In this document: positions 34,390-42,771 of the stretch, in pieces
Position numbering within the stretch: position 1 is the stretch's first letter
How the letters are laid out: the number at the start of each line of letters is the position of its first letter
Source of the DNA: Leptothoe sp034932105
GTDB taxonomy: Bacteria; Cyanobacteriota; Cyanobacteriia; Phormidesmidales; Phormidesmidaceae
Reading direction: 5' to 3'
NCBI RefSeq assembly: GCF_034932105.1
Contig: NZ_JAYGIG010000117.1
Span: 38,149 to 102,148, forward strand
Length of the DNA stretch: 64,000 nucleotides
Notes under the pieces: generated by a model
Database searches by the model: none
What the model saw: the letters and a program-made list of their open reading frames with translations, nothing else
Told to the model about the DNA's origin: nothing
Position numbers and translations under genes: made by a program

Positions 34390-35289
34390 ATGCAAAATTT
34401 TCGAGACTACTATGAGATTCTCGGTATCGCTCAGACTGCTGACGCCCCTGCCATCAAACAGGCCTATCGTAGACTTGCTCGACAGTTTCATCCCGATCTA
34501 AATCCTGGTGATCAGGAGGCAGAGGAGCGCTTTAAGGCTCTAAATGAAGCCTATGAAATGCTGTCGGATAGCGATCGCAAGGTCCAGTACGATGACTATC
34601 GCCGCTACTGGCTGCAGCAAAAGTCTGAGGCGGACTATCGCGATTTAGAAGACTTCAACCACTTTGTGGATCAGTTACTCAATCGCCAGGGGGTGCCTAA
34701 GCCACCACCCACTTCTCCCCAACCGCCCAAACCCTTCAAAAAACAACCTATCAACCAAAACCAGAATCACCCCCAGCGTCGTGATGCGGAGGCTTCGCTG
34801 CAGGTACCCCTAGAGCGAGCGTTTCAGGGGGGAGCTGAGCGGGTCCGCCTGGAAGATGGACGGGCACTGGAAGTCGAGATGCCCCCTGGCATGGTGACGG
34901 GGCAGCGGATTCGGCTGAAGGGTCAGGGTATCAACGGTGGCGATCTTTATCTCAATATTGTTGTGGAGCCCCATCGCTTTTTACAGGTTCAGGGGCGGGA
35001 TGTGGTGTGTTATTTGCCCATTACCCCCAGTGAAGCGGTGCTAGGGGGGGCGGTCACAGTCCCCACCTTGGATGGTCCCGTACAAATGACGATTCCAGCT
35101 GGAATTCAGTCGGGCCGCAAGTTACGGTTGGCTGGTAAAGGCTATGGCCGCATTACCGAAGAACGCGGCGATCAAATTGTTGAAATCGAGATTGCTGTGC
35201 CGAAACTCCTCAGCGATCAGGAGTCTGAACTGTATGAAAAACTTCGCGCCATTGAATCCTTTAACCCCAGGGCCCATTTGATGGTTTGA
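34390..35289 (+). CDS. dnaJ: type B J-domain cochaperone DnaJ
   Basis: This 299-residue Hsp40 has an N-terminal J-domain with the HPD motif (RQFHPDLNPGDQEAEERF), then a Pro/Gln-rich linker (about 100-135) instead of the Gly/Phe and zinc-finger regions of canonical DnaJ. It ends with two C-terminal substrate-binding domains (EASLQVPLERAFQGGAERVR, GDLYLNIVVEPHRFLQVQGR, TIPAGIQSGRKLRLAGKGYG). It lies 15 bases after dnaK and is surely co-transcribed, so it is the natural partner of this tailed Hsp70, like the dnaK3-dnaJ pair of other cyanobacteria. Confidence 0.95.
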   Translation: MQNFRDYYEILGIAQTADAPAIKQAYRRLARQFHPDLNPGDQEAEERFKALNEAYEMLSDSDRKVQYDDYRRYWLQQKSEADYRDLEDFNHFVDQLLNRQGVPKPPPTSPQPPKPFKKQPINQNQNHPQRRDAEASLQVPLERAFQGGAERVRLEDGRALEVEMPPGMVTGQRIRLKGQGINGGDLYLNIVVEPHRFLQVQGRDVVCYLPITPSEAVLGGAVTVPTLDGPVQMTIPAGIQSGRKLRLAGKGYGRITEERGDQIVEIEIAVPKLLSDQESELYEKLRAIESFNPRAHLMV

Positions 35290-35338
35290 CCTGATGGTTG
35301 ATGGTTTAACTCCACGGCCGTTAACCTAATGGCCGTAC

Positions 35339-35923
35339 CTAAGGACCGAAATAATTCGGAGCCTGACCTGGAACCCACTTGATGTTGCAACCAATACTGG
35401 GGACCTGGGGCATGGTCATGGGCTGACCAGCCAAAACGGCGTCAATGGCGGCCCGTAGGTCTTTGCCAGTGACCGGTTTACCATTGCCAGGGCGGCTGTC
35501 ATCCAGCTGTCCTCGGTAGGCCAGGGTCAGGTGTGCATCAAAGAGGAAGAAATCGGGGGTACAGGCGGCGGTGTAGGCTTTTGCGATCGCTTGGGTTTCG
35601 TCATAGCCATAGGGAAACTCAAACCCTTGGGTTTTGGCCTGGGTTCGCATGTGTTCGGGCGCGTCCTGGGGATGGGTGGCAATGCTGTTAGAGCTAATGG
35701 CCAGGATGCCTAAACCGTGAGCTAGATAGTCCTGGCCGATTTTGGCGAGTTCCTGCTCCACATGCTTCACAAAGGGACAGTGCACACAAATAAACATGAT
35801 TAGCAGTGCCTTACGGTCTGCGAATGTCTCGAGGGTAACCGTGTCACCCGAAACCACATCCGTTAATACAAATGCTGGGGCCTGGGTGCCAAGGGCCAGC
35901 ATTGTGGACTCAACCATCACCAT
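35339..35923 (-). CDS. thioredoxin-fold peroxiredoxin-like (redoxin) protein
   Basis: This 194-residue protein has the AhpC/TSA-type thioredoxin fold: LGTQAPAFVLTDVVSGDTV, then the redox motif FICVHCPFVKHVEQEL (CxxC as CVHC), AISSNSIATHPQDAPEHM and the AACTPDFFLFD strand that provides the cis-Pro. Such proteins reduce disulfides or peroxides; the substrate is unknown. No signal peptide is present. The ATG at 35923 is supported by GAGGT eight bases upstream. A 31-codon frame ends 33 bases upstream on the same strand and may form an operon with it. Confidence 0.87.
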   Translation of the reverse strand: MVMVESTMLALGTQAPAFVLTDVVSGDTVTLETFADRKALLIMFICVHCPFVKHVEQELAKIGQDYLAHGLGILAISSNSIATHPQDAPEHMRTQAKTQGFEFPYGYDETQAIAKAYTAACTPDFFLFDAHLTLAYRGQLDDSRPGNGKPVTGKDLRAAIDAVLAGQPMTMPQVPSIGCNIKWVPGQAPNYFGP

Positions 35924-35956
35924 GGCAAATACCTCGCTTTAGATCCATTGTGGGGG

Positions 35957-36052
35957 CTAACCACCAAATGACATGGCGGTCATCACTAGGGCAGAGAGTA
36001 ATAAACCAGGGCTCAATAGTAAAACAAGGGTTAGCAGCTCATGCATTTCCAT
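35957..36052 (-). CDS. possible 31-residue membrane peptide upstream of the redoxin gene
   Basis: This small frame starts at ATG 36052 (MEMHELLTLVLLLSPG...) and consists almost wholly of one hydrophobic helix, ending MSFGG. An AAGGA lies 11-12 bases before the ATG, and the stop codon is 33 bases before the redoxin start, consistent with a two-gene operon. I cannot match it to a known small photosynthetic subunit. It is too short to be sure from one genome. Confidence 0.35.
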   Translation of the reverse strand: MEMHELLTLVLLLSPGLLLSALVMTAMSFGG

Positions 36053-36112
36053 GGGGTTGGTTTTCCTTTAGTGGGGATGGGGGGAAGTCGGTAGCCTTAA
36101 ATTAGTTACTCA

Positions 36113-36193
36113 GACGTTAGTTGTTTGGACCTAATGGCTGATAACTAACGTCCAACTTCCACCCATCATGGCTGATGGATCGACAATGGGTGG
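36113..36193. promoter_or_regulatory. two inverted repeats in the divergent redoxin/AMIN intergenic region
   Basis: A perfect 10-bp inverted repeat (36113-36122 with 36143-36152, 20-base spacer) is followed by an 8-bp one (36159-36166 with 36186-36193). They lie between the divergent small-ORF/redoxin unit and the AMIN gene and could be regulator sites or leader hairpins. Confidence 0.45.
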
Positions 36194-36284
36194 GGAATTT
36201 TTATCAAAAATACGGGTCATTCTTGACAAATTGTCTTATGCTTTAACCTCTAATCATGTCGTTTCATAGCTGCGGGTCAGGCCT

Positions 36285-37739
36285 ATGGAGTTCAGTCGCT
36301 TTTTTTGTCAGGGTTTTGGGGGCAGTCTGGCTACCCTCATGCTAGCTGTTTCACCAGCTTGGGCAGAGGAGCTGAATAACTGGGCCTTTGATGCGGCCAC
36401 GAGTGAGCTGACCTTTTCTTTGTCGGATGAGGTGTTTCCCCAGTTCTTTTTGCTATCGGAGCCTCCTCGTCTGGTGCTCGATATCCCAGGTACGGAAGTC
36501 GGAACGATTGAGCCAGAGCAAATTTACAATGGTGCGGTACAAACGATTCGGGTGGCCCAATATACTCCAGACCAGGTGAGGGTGGTGATTGAGTTGAGCC
36601 CGGATATCGTGTTATCCCCTGACCAGGCCGATATTCAGTTTGATGACCGCGATGGTATGCGACATTGGCGTTTTCGGCCTCTGATTGCTGAGGGTGACAC
36701 GGCGGTGGCAGTTTCCTCCACGACACCTACAACAGAACCGAGTTCTAGCCAGGGATTGAGTCTGTCGGCTGCTAATTTACAGCCATCTGGACAACAGCCC
36801 ACTACAGCATTGCCCATTGACCCCTATGATCCTGATGCTTCTGGTGCGGTGGTTTCTGTGCCGCCTCTAGAGGACTTAGCGGTTGATGGGTCTGGGGGAA
36901 CGACTGCGATCGCAACTGCGGTGGTTTCTGTGCCGCCTCTAGAGGACTTAGCGGTTGATGGGGCTGGGGGAACGACTGCGATCGCAACGGCTCCAGATCT
37001 CCCTCCCATGACTGTGCCAGAATTGGAGCAACCCGAGGCCGAGCAACCTGCATTCGACCAACCTGAGACACCAGCAGTGGCTACAGTTCTAGACAATAAT
37101 CGGACTAGTTTGCCAGATATTAGTGCCAGAGTAGAACCGGAGACATCTGATGTCACAGAACTACCCAACCCTTCAGGACCCGAGAATGCGTTGCCAGATA
37201 TTGCAGTGCCAGATATTGCTGTTTTGGAGGTGACTGAGCCTGGAGACGGGCTTGAAGAGATTGCCCCTGAAGAGATTGTTCCTGGAGAGGTTGCTCCTGC
37301 AGAGATTACCCCTGTAGAGATTGTCCCTGCAGAGATTGCCTCTGAAGAGATTCCACCTGTTACAGCCGTGGAGGTTGTCCCGGCTCTTGAGGAGATCCCA
37401 GTTGTTGCCGCTGTGTCTGCAGACTCTGGGAATCCCACAGATATCTCTACGGTGGCCGAATCTGTGCCTGTAGCCGAATCTGTGCCTGTGGCCGCACTTG
37501 CTGCGTCTGAACAGTCTGTACCTGAGCAGCCGGTGCCTGAGCAGCTAGTACCTGAACAACCTGTCATAACTGGGTTAGCTCCAGTTGAACTCTCCTTGGT
37601 GGAGACTCCAGTGGCTGAGGATAACTCGGAGCGAACCTTTGAGACTATTCAACAGCCTGCAGCTCGGCGCACAATTACGCAAACCCAACAACCTGAACCC
37701 TTGACGTTTGGTCAACCACTACCCAGTGCGACTAATTAA
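36285..37739 (+). CDS. AMIN-domain envelope protein with acidic repeat-rich tail
   Basis: This 484-residue protein has a signal peptide (to about residue 27, SPAWAEE) and one AMIN domain (about 30-130: WAFDAATSELTFSLSDEVFP, PRLVLDIPGTEVG, TIRVAQYTPDQVRVVIELSP). AMIN domains bind peptidoglycan and localise amidases and secretin proteins in the periplasm. Residues 140-484 are an acidic, Pro/Glu/Val-rich tail with no catalytic domain. It contains two exact-spaced 24-residue repeats (from 36846) and short PEEIVP and PEQPV repeats. It is probably a periplasmic linker protein; partners are unknown. Confidence 0.85.
   Translation: MEFSRFFCQGFGGSLATLMLAVSPAWAEELNNWAFDAATSELTFSLSDEVFPQFFLLSEPPRLVLDIPGTEVGTIEPEQIYNGAVQTIRVAQYTPDQVRVVIELSPDIVLSPDQADIQFDDRDGMRHWRFRPLIAEGDTAVAVSSTTPTTEPSSSQGLSLSAANLQPSGQQPTTALPIDPYDPDASGAVVSVPPLEDLAVDGSGGTTAIATAVVSVPPLEDLAVDGAGGTTAIATAPDLPPMTVPELEQPEAEQPAFDQPETPAVATVLDNNRTSLPDISARVEPETSDVTELPNPSGPENALPDIAVPDIAVLEVTEPGDGLEEIAPEEIVPGEVAPAEITPVEIVPAEIASEEIPPVTAVEVVPALEEIPVVAAVSADSGNPTDISTVAESVPVAESVPVAALAASEQSVPEQPVPEQLVPEQPVITGLAPVELSLVETPVAEDNSERTFETIQQPAARRTITQTQQPEPLTFGQPLPSATN
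36846..36989. repeat. 72-bp tandem duplication in the AMIN protein gene
   Basis: Two 72-bp units (36846-36917 and 36918-36989) are nearly identical and keep the frame, encoding 24 residues each (start AVVSVPPLEDLAVDG; Ser or Ala varies). Each ends in a GCGATCGC octamer, which may have helped the recombination. Confidence 0.9.
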
Positions 37740-37773
37740 CGACTAATGAACCTAGATGAGTGATCTAGATTAG

Positions 37774-39810
37774 CTAATTCTTCAGAGTTTGCTTAGCCCG
37801 TCTTGATTTTGGCCCTGGATGATTTTTGGTCCTGCGATTAGATTGTTGCACCGCAATGGGCAGGGTAAAGTGGATCTGTGTTCCTTGGGCTTTACCTTCG
37901 GACATGGCCCAAATTTTGCCCCCTTGGGCTTCGACAATTTGACGACAAATGGCCAGTCCTAGACCCGTGCCACCTACGGAACGGCGGAGTGCACCTTCTT
38001 CTTGATAAAACCGTTCGAAGACGGTTTCGAGACGTTCCGGTTCAATTCCCCGTCCACTATCGTTGACGGAAACTTCCACCTGAGCATTGTCCTTAACCCT
38101 TGCCTGGATGGAGATGGTGCCGTTGGGTTCGGTAAATTTACAGGCGTTATCTAGCAGTTTTGTCAGGACCTCCACGATCCATTCCCCATCTCCTCGAATT
38201 AATGGCAATGCGTCCGCGATATCGATCGTGATGTTGGAGCAATTACGCTTAGAACGACGACTACTGAGGGCAAGGGCGACACATTCCTGCAGGGATAGGG
38301 ACTCTAAATTCCACTCAATGCGACCACTTTCTAAGCGTGAAAGGGTGAGAAAGTCCTGTACCAGTTTTTGCATGCGGTCAGAATCTTCCATGGCGGTTTG
38401 TAACATCACCTGTCGCATGTCTTCTGGCATGTCTGGCTCTGTCAATAGGCTTTCTAAGCAAACTCGAATGGTCGAGAGGGGGGTGCGTAACTCATGCCCC
38501 GTGATGGCGATGAGGTTGCTGCGAGTTTGCTCTAGGGCTGCCAGTTGCTGATTCAAGTTTTCTAAATTGGCATAGGATTCAGCTTGTATGACGGCCACGC
38601 TCAGTTGGGCGGCCACGGCTTCCACTAGGCTAATGTCGTGCCGACTCCAGGCATGGGGGGGCGAAGTGCCCTGGGGGGCTGATGATTTACATTGATGTAG
38701 CTCAATCATTCCCAGCAGGCGTTCCTGGTAAATCAGGGGGACGAGCAAGCAGCCGCTGATGTCCCATTGGTCAAAGAGTGCCTGCACAGCGGAGGTATCG
38801 CCGATGGGGTCAGCTTGTTCTCCTGTGTCAGGGTCACAAAGGTATATGACAGATTGCCGCTGGTTGTTAACGGATTGAAATAGGGGATTATCCGACAGGG
38901 GCCAGGACTTGCCTTTGAGGGATGGCACGTTAGGCTGGCGAAATTCGTACTGAATTTCAACACTGGTGGCGTGGCTACTGCGATAAATAATGCAGCGACA
39001 GGGGGCGATTTCCTGGCCAAGTTCATGGGTTGCGATCGCAAACACCTCGGTCGGATTTAACGACTGGCGAATAGCCGCCGTAATCGAGTTGATCAGCCGC
39101 TCACGATTTTCTTGAGCAGCCATGGCTTTGTAGGCTTTGAGCAGCTTATATTGGCTGGCTTGCACATAGGTCACTAGCCGCTGAGCAAACGGATAGGACT
39201 CCGTAATTTCTGCGCGACTAGATATCCCTTGGCGTACAGCATCGGGCAAAAAATCAGCCTGGGCCTGGGTAACTTTATCCTTCAGATCTGGCCGGTATTG
39301 AGCAATCCGCTGCAACAAAATATAGGCCGCCTGTTCGCACACATGACGGTCCAACGTCCAAATACCTTCAAAGCGGCGACTCTGGTCTAGAGCGGGAGTC
39401 CCCGTTAAAACCTTTGGTTTGAGAGTGCTTGGGCTATGCTCGCGGCAGATCAAACAGGCGGTGTAATCTTGTCCTAAAACCACCAGATGCCATTCATCTA
39501 CTAGGGCATCTTTGGGGTCAAAGGGAACCGTTTCGTGGCTAGCTGCCCCATCCGCAAACCTAGTATCAGCCGCTGCCAGCACATAAAGTTGGGACGTAAT
39601 ATCAGCTAGACGCAGATAGCGATGGGCCTCTTGCCGATAAAATCGCTCCTGCTGAAAACTGGCAATCATCAGGGGGCAGTCGTTTCCTGCCAATACCTGA
39701 TCCTCCATCGCATGGGATAGGGCCGTCAGCGATGTTTTGAAATACATTTGTGGTCTTAGTGGTGGTAAGACCGCAAGTAACTGATCAAGAACTGAAGCGG
39801 GATTGCCCAT
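37774..39810 (-). CDS. DICT-GAF sensor histidine kinase
   Basis: This 678-residue soluble kinase has four parts. An N-terminal DICT domain (about 20-130), associated with diguanylate-cyclase and two-component signalling, is followed by a GAF domain (about 240-415). The HisKA dimerisation helix carries phospho-acceptor His439 in GHELRTPLSTIR. The HATPase domain has an N-box (LLDNACKF, about 552-559), G1 (NDSGRGIE, about 583), an F-box (FERFYQEEGALRRSVGGTGL) and G2 (GGTGLGLAI, 613). No membrane helix is present, so it senses a cytoplasmic signal. No response regulator gene is adjacent. It is transcribed from the hairpin-rich region just downstream of amt, so a link to nitrogen status is possible but unproven. 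Confidence 0.92.
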   Translation of the reverse strand: MGNPASVLDQLLAVLPPLRPQMYFKTSLTALSHAMEDQVLAGNDCPLMIASFQQERFYRQEAHRYLRLADITSQLYVLAAADTRFADGAASHETVPFDPKDALVDEWHLVVLGQDYTACLICREHSPSTLKPKVLTGTPALDQSRRFEGIWTLDRHVCEQAAYILLQRIAQYRPDLKDKVTQAQADFLPDAVRQGISSRAEITESYPFAQRLVTYVQASQYKLLKAYKAMAAQENRERLINSITAAIRQSLNPTEVFAIATHELGQEIAPCRCIIYRSSHATSVEIQYEFRQPNVPSLKGKSWPLSDNPLFQSVNNQRQSVIYLCDPDTGEQADPIGDTSAVQALFDQWDISGCLLVPLIYQERLLGMIELHQCKSSAPQGTSPPHAWSRHDISLVEAVAAQLSVAVIQAESYANLENLNQQLAALEQTRSNLIAITGHELRTPLSTIRVCLESLLTEPDMPEDMRQVMLQTAMEDSDRMQKLVQDFLTLSRLESGRIEWNLESLSLQECVALALSSRRSKRNCSNITIDIADALPLIRGDGEWIVEVLTKLLDNACKFTEPNGTISIQARVKDNAQVEVSVNDSGRGIEPERLETVFERFYQEEGALRRSVGGTGLGLAICRQIVEAQGGKIWAMSEGKAQGTQIHFTLPIAVQQSNRRTKNHPGPKSRRAKQTLKN

Positions 39811-39962
39811 TCACCCTACTGATATGCCCTACTGATTGTGGGATTGATGTTAGAACCATCTAACCAACTGCTCCTAACCTTATCAGTGCCTATCGGAGCT
39901 GCAGGGGAATTGTAACTAAGCTTAGGGGAAAGCAATGAGTAGTTCATGGTAGAGAGGGTGAC

Positions 39963-39995
39963 GGCCTTCACTTTCCTGTGGTTAAAGTGAAGGCC
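39963..39995. repeat. perfect 12-bp hairpin
   Basis: The arms at 39963-39974 and 39984-39995 are exact reverse complements (GGCCTTCACTTT type) with a 9-base loop. It lies in the gap between the histidine kinase start and the amt stop, without a T-tract. Confidence 0.85.
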
Positions 39996-40001
39996 ATACA
40001 G

Positions 40002-40041
40002 CAAAGGTGGGTGACTTCCAAACAGAAATCACCCACCTTTG
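40002..40041. repeat. perfect 13-bp hairpin
   Basis: The arms at 40002-40014 and 40029-40041 (core AAAGGTGGGTGA) are exact reverse complements with a 14-base loop. The right arm overlaps the start of the first 47-bp tandem unit. Confidence 0.85.
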
Positions 40042-40178
40042 AAGCCCATAGGCTTAGGGAATAGTCTTGATTAATCCCTAAGGATTTGAAGCCCATAGGC
40101 TTAGGGAATAGTCTTGATTAATCCCTAAGGATTTGAAGCCCATAGGCTTAGGGAATAGTCTTGATTAATCCCTAAGGA
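40038..40178. repeat. three exact 47-bp tandem repeats, each with an internal inverted repeat
   Basis: The units at 40038-40084, 40085-40131 and 40132-40178 are identical, as read by eye. Each contains CTTAGGGA and TCCCTAAG separated by 14 bases, able to form an 8-bp hairpin. There are no spacers, so this is not a CRISPR. The array lies 28 bases after the amt stop codon in the direction of amt transcription, where three successive stems could terminate or protect the mRNA. Confidence 0.92.
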
Positions 40179-40205
40179 CCTAAAGCATTAAAGTAACTTA
40201 GTGAC

Positions 40206-41657
40206 CTAAGCAACTCCACCCATATCGCTAGTGTCCTTGAGGAAACCACTATAAGCTTCCATGCCGTGCTCACCAATATCCAAGCCCTTGAGCTCTTCTT
40301 CGGCAGAAACCCGGAGACCAGAAGCAGACTTGAGGATTGTCCAAACGATGGCACTGAACACGACAGTGAACAGACCGACAGCGACAATACCAATGATTTG
40401 GGAAATCAGCTGGCCAATGCCGCCACCGTAGAACAGACCTGTTTCAGTATTAAACAGACCAACGGCTAAGGTTCCCCAAATACCATTGACTAAGTGTACG
40501 GAAATCGCACCCACGGGGTCATCAATCTTGATGCTGTCAAAGAAGCCCACGGCGAAGACCACCAGTACACCAGCTACCAGACCAATAATGACGGCACCCA
40601 AGAAACCAACGCCAGCACAGCCAGCGGTGACGCCCACCAGACCAGCCAAGATACCGTTGATAATCATGGACAGGTCAGGCTTACCGCTCATGATCCAGGC
40701 GGTTAAGGTTGCCGATACACCCCCAGCGGCTGCCGCTAGGTTAGTGGTCACTGCAATATAAGGCACAGCCGCATCAGCCGCTAGCTGAGAACCAGGGTTG
40801 AACCCAAACCAGCCAATCCACAGAATAAGACAGCCCAAGGTGGCAATACTCATATTGTGGCCAGGAATAGCATTGATTTGGCCGTCTTGGTATTTGCCGA
40901 TCCGGGGGCCTAGAATAGCGGCACCACAGAGGGCAGCCCAGCCACCGACGGAGTGGACGACCGTGGACCCAGCAAAGTCAGAGAAACCAAGGCCGCCTAA
41001 CCAACCAACACTGGTCCACACCCAGTGACCAGTAATAGGGTAAGCAATCGCCGTTAGCAAGATGCTAAAGATGATGAAGTCAGTAAACTTGATGCGCTCT
41101 GCAACTGCACCAGAGACAATAGTCGCTGCTGTACCCGCAAAGGCTGCCTGGAATAGGAAGAAGACAGGCATGGTTAAGTTACCAAACTCAGGTCCATCGG
41201 TAGAATAGCCGGACAAAAAGAAGTTGCCCAGACCGATAAACGGAGTTGCTTCATTGAACATGAGACCAAAGCCAATGGCCCAGAAGGCCAAAGTGGCTAG
41301 GGCAAATACGATTAAATTCTTGGAAAGGATGTTAACCGCATTCTTCTGGCGGCAGAAGCCGGTTTCTAACATGCCAAAACCAGCATTCATGAAAATAACC
41401 AGGATGGCGGCAATCAGCACCCATACGTTATCCAACGCGAATTGCACATTCTCAGGGGTGAGGGCCTCATCCTGGGCATGGGCGGCTGTATTCCAAGTTG
41501 CAACAATAACCAGTGCCAGGGGAATACACGCTAACCAAGCCCAAGAAAAGTTTCTGCCAAAAAAGCGCTTGACCATTTGATCAAATGGGGGCGCATAGGT
41601 ATCCCAGACAGACGACTTACGTCGCTTAACCTTACGGTCGAAATTTAAACTAGACAT
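40206..41657 (-). CDS. amt: ammonium transporter
   Basis: This Amt/MEP/Rh channel protein takes up ammonium. From the ATG at 41657 it has 483 residues: a basic cytosolic start (MSSLNFDRKVKRRKS), a signal-like hydrophobic segment ending AAHAQDE, then 11 membrane helices. Family motifs are GFGMLETGFCRQKNAVNIL, the FAGSTVVHSVGGWAALCGA stretch with the first pore His, and HLVNGIWGTLAVGLF with the second. The C-terminal cytosolic tail (SAEEELKGLDIGEHGMEAYS) is the GlnK/PII-interacting type. An earlier start at 41687 is possible. I looked for an NtcA box (GTA-N8-TAC) upstream and found no clean match. Confidence 0.95.
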   Translation of the reverse strand: MSSLNFDRKVKRRKSSVWDTYAPPFDQMVKRFFGRNFSWAWLACIPLALVIVATWNTAAHAQDEALTPENVQFALDNVWVLIAAILVIFMNAGFGMLETGFCRQKNAVNILSKNLIVFALATLAFWAIGFGLMFNEATPFIGLGNFFLSGYSTDGPEFGNLTMPVFFLFQAAFAGTAATIVSGAVAERIKFTDFIIFSILLTAIAYPITGHWVWTSVGWLGGLGFSDFAGSTVVHSVGGWAALCGAAILGPRIGKYQDGQINAIPGHNMSIATLGCLILWIGWFGFNPGSQLAADAAVPYIAVTTNLAAAAGGVSATLTAWIMSGKPDLSMIINGILAGLVGVTAGCAGVGFLGAVIIGLVAGVLVVFAVGFFDSIKIDDPVGAISVHLVNGIWGTLAVGLFNTETGLFYGGGIGQLISQIIGIVAVGLFTVVFSAIVWTILKSASGLRVSAEEELKGLDIGEHGMEAYSGFLKDTSDMGGVA

Positions 41658-42092
41658 CTCAACAGACGTTCCTACAACACAATCCAATCAACTAAAACTC
41701 ACTTTCCTAGACCTAAGCCTAAGGAATGGAGTTTTGGTGTGAGGGACCTTGACAGCTCAAGATACTAAATGACCGGCTATAGGTTCTGGATGAGTGATAT
41801 GACAATGTCAGATAGTGGGAATACTTAAGTACATACTAAGAATTTCACCAGCGAACTAACTTAGGGTCGCACCACACGGATAAACCATTGGCCTACGTGC
41901 ACGGATGCATTGTGCATATCTATTAGATAGATTCCACCAATTTCGGCCAAGTCATTCTGTATCGAAGAGCACACTTAATTCGTGTGAATGGGATATTAGG
42001 CGTTTGAGGCCTGGAGATTTCTGTTTTTTTTTCAAAAGTTAATATTTTGAAGCGAGCGGAAACACTGAAAGTCAGAGGTTTTTTAATGGAAA
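41658..42092. promoter_or_regulatory. intergenic region upstream of amt, downstream of purE
   Basis: About 430 bases. This is the amt promoter region; an AT-rich segment and near-palindromic ATGCATTGTGCAT at about 41905-41917 are visible. No canonical NtcA site, hairpin terminator or gene was recognised. Confidence 0.4.
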
Positions 42093-42665
42093 CTAAAGAT
42101 TTTGATGGGGTTTCGTTTGTCGAGTCGAGTCGTCGCTTTGGGATGGAAACATTGTTTTTAGGTAAGGATGGGGGCCAAGGGTGTCCAGCTGGTCTTGTTT
42201 TTGCAGCACGCTTTCTTCGAGGGCGTGGCGATAGGCTTGGATCTGTTGCAGCAGGTTGGGATCCGACGTAGCTAGGATCTGGGCGGCTAGCAGTCCAGCA
42301 TTTTTTGCATTGCCAATGGCCACGGTGGCAACAGGGATGCCACCAGGCATTTGGACGATTGAATAAAGGGAGTCTATGCCCTGTAGGCTACGGCTTTGAA
42401 CCGGCACACCGATGACGGGTAGCGGGGTGAGGGCGGCGACCATGCCAGGGAGATGGGCAGCTCCGCCGGCTCCGGCAATAATCACCTTTAGTCCACGCTC
42501 AATGGCGGTTTGGGCATAGTTTGCCATGCGATTAGGGGTGCGGTGAGCTGAGATAATGGCAACTTCATGGGGAATGCCAAAGTCTTCGCAAACGATAATG
42601 GCGGCTTCCATGGTGGGTAGGTCAGAATCGCTGCCCATGATGATGCCAACAAGGGGAGAGGTCAT
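42093..42665 (-). CDS. purE: N5-carboxyaminoimidazole ribonucleotide mutase
   Basis: PurE rearranges N5-CAIR to CAIR in de novo purine synthesis. Family motifs are GIIMGSDSDLPTMEAA, VAIISAHRTPNRM, IAGAGGAAHLPGMVAAL, PVIGVPVQSRSLQGIDSLYS and QMPGGIPVATVAIGNAKNAG. The ATG at 42665 (MTSPLVGIIMGSDSD) gives 190 residues and matches relatives; the frame is open back to 42773 but overlaps the divergent nagA start. The last 25 residues after QLDTL are a nonconserved polar extension. Confidence 0.95.
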   Translation of the reverse strand: MTSPLVGIIMGSDSDLPTMEAAIIVCEDFGIPHEVAIISAHRTPNRMANYAQTAIERGLKVIIAGAGGAAHLPGMVAALTPLPVIGVPVQSRSLQGIDSLYSIVQMPGGIPVATVAIGNAKNAGLLAAQILATSDPNLLQQIQAYRHALEESVLQKQDQLDTLGPHPYLKTMFPSQSDDSTRQTKPHQNL

Positions 42666-42771
42666 AGCTGTGCATGGTAAAACGGCATCCCTGGCGTGAT
42701 CAGGGTGGATATTGTTAGCGTACCGGGTTCCTATGGGATGATTTGTACAAATATTTGAACGTAAAGGCTCC

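Noticed and set aside
36824..37567. A 247-codon Ser/Thr/Gly-rich frame antisense to the AMIN protein tail
   Set aside because: It is a shadow of the repetitive acidic tail on the other strand, without start signals.
40038..40178. CRISPR-like array
   Set aside because: The three 47-bp units abut directly with no spacers, and no cas genes are in the window.
41688..41900. NtcA site upstream of amt
   Set aside because: No GTA-N8-TAC match was found; the best candidate (GAT-N8-TAC at about 41812-41825) has two mismatches in one half-site.
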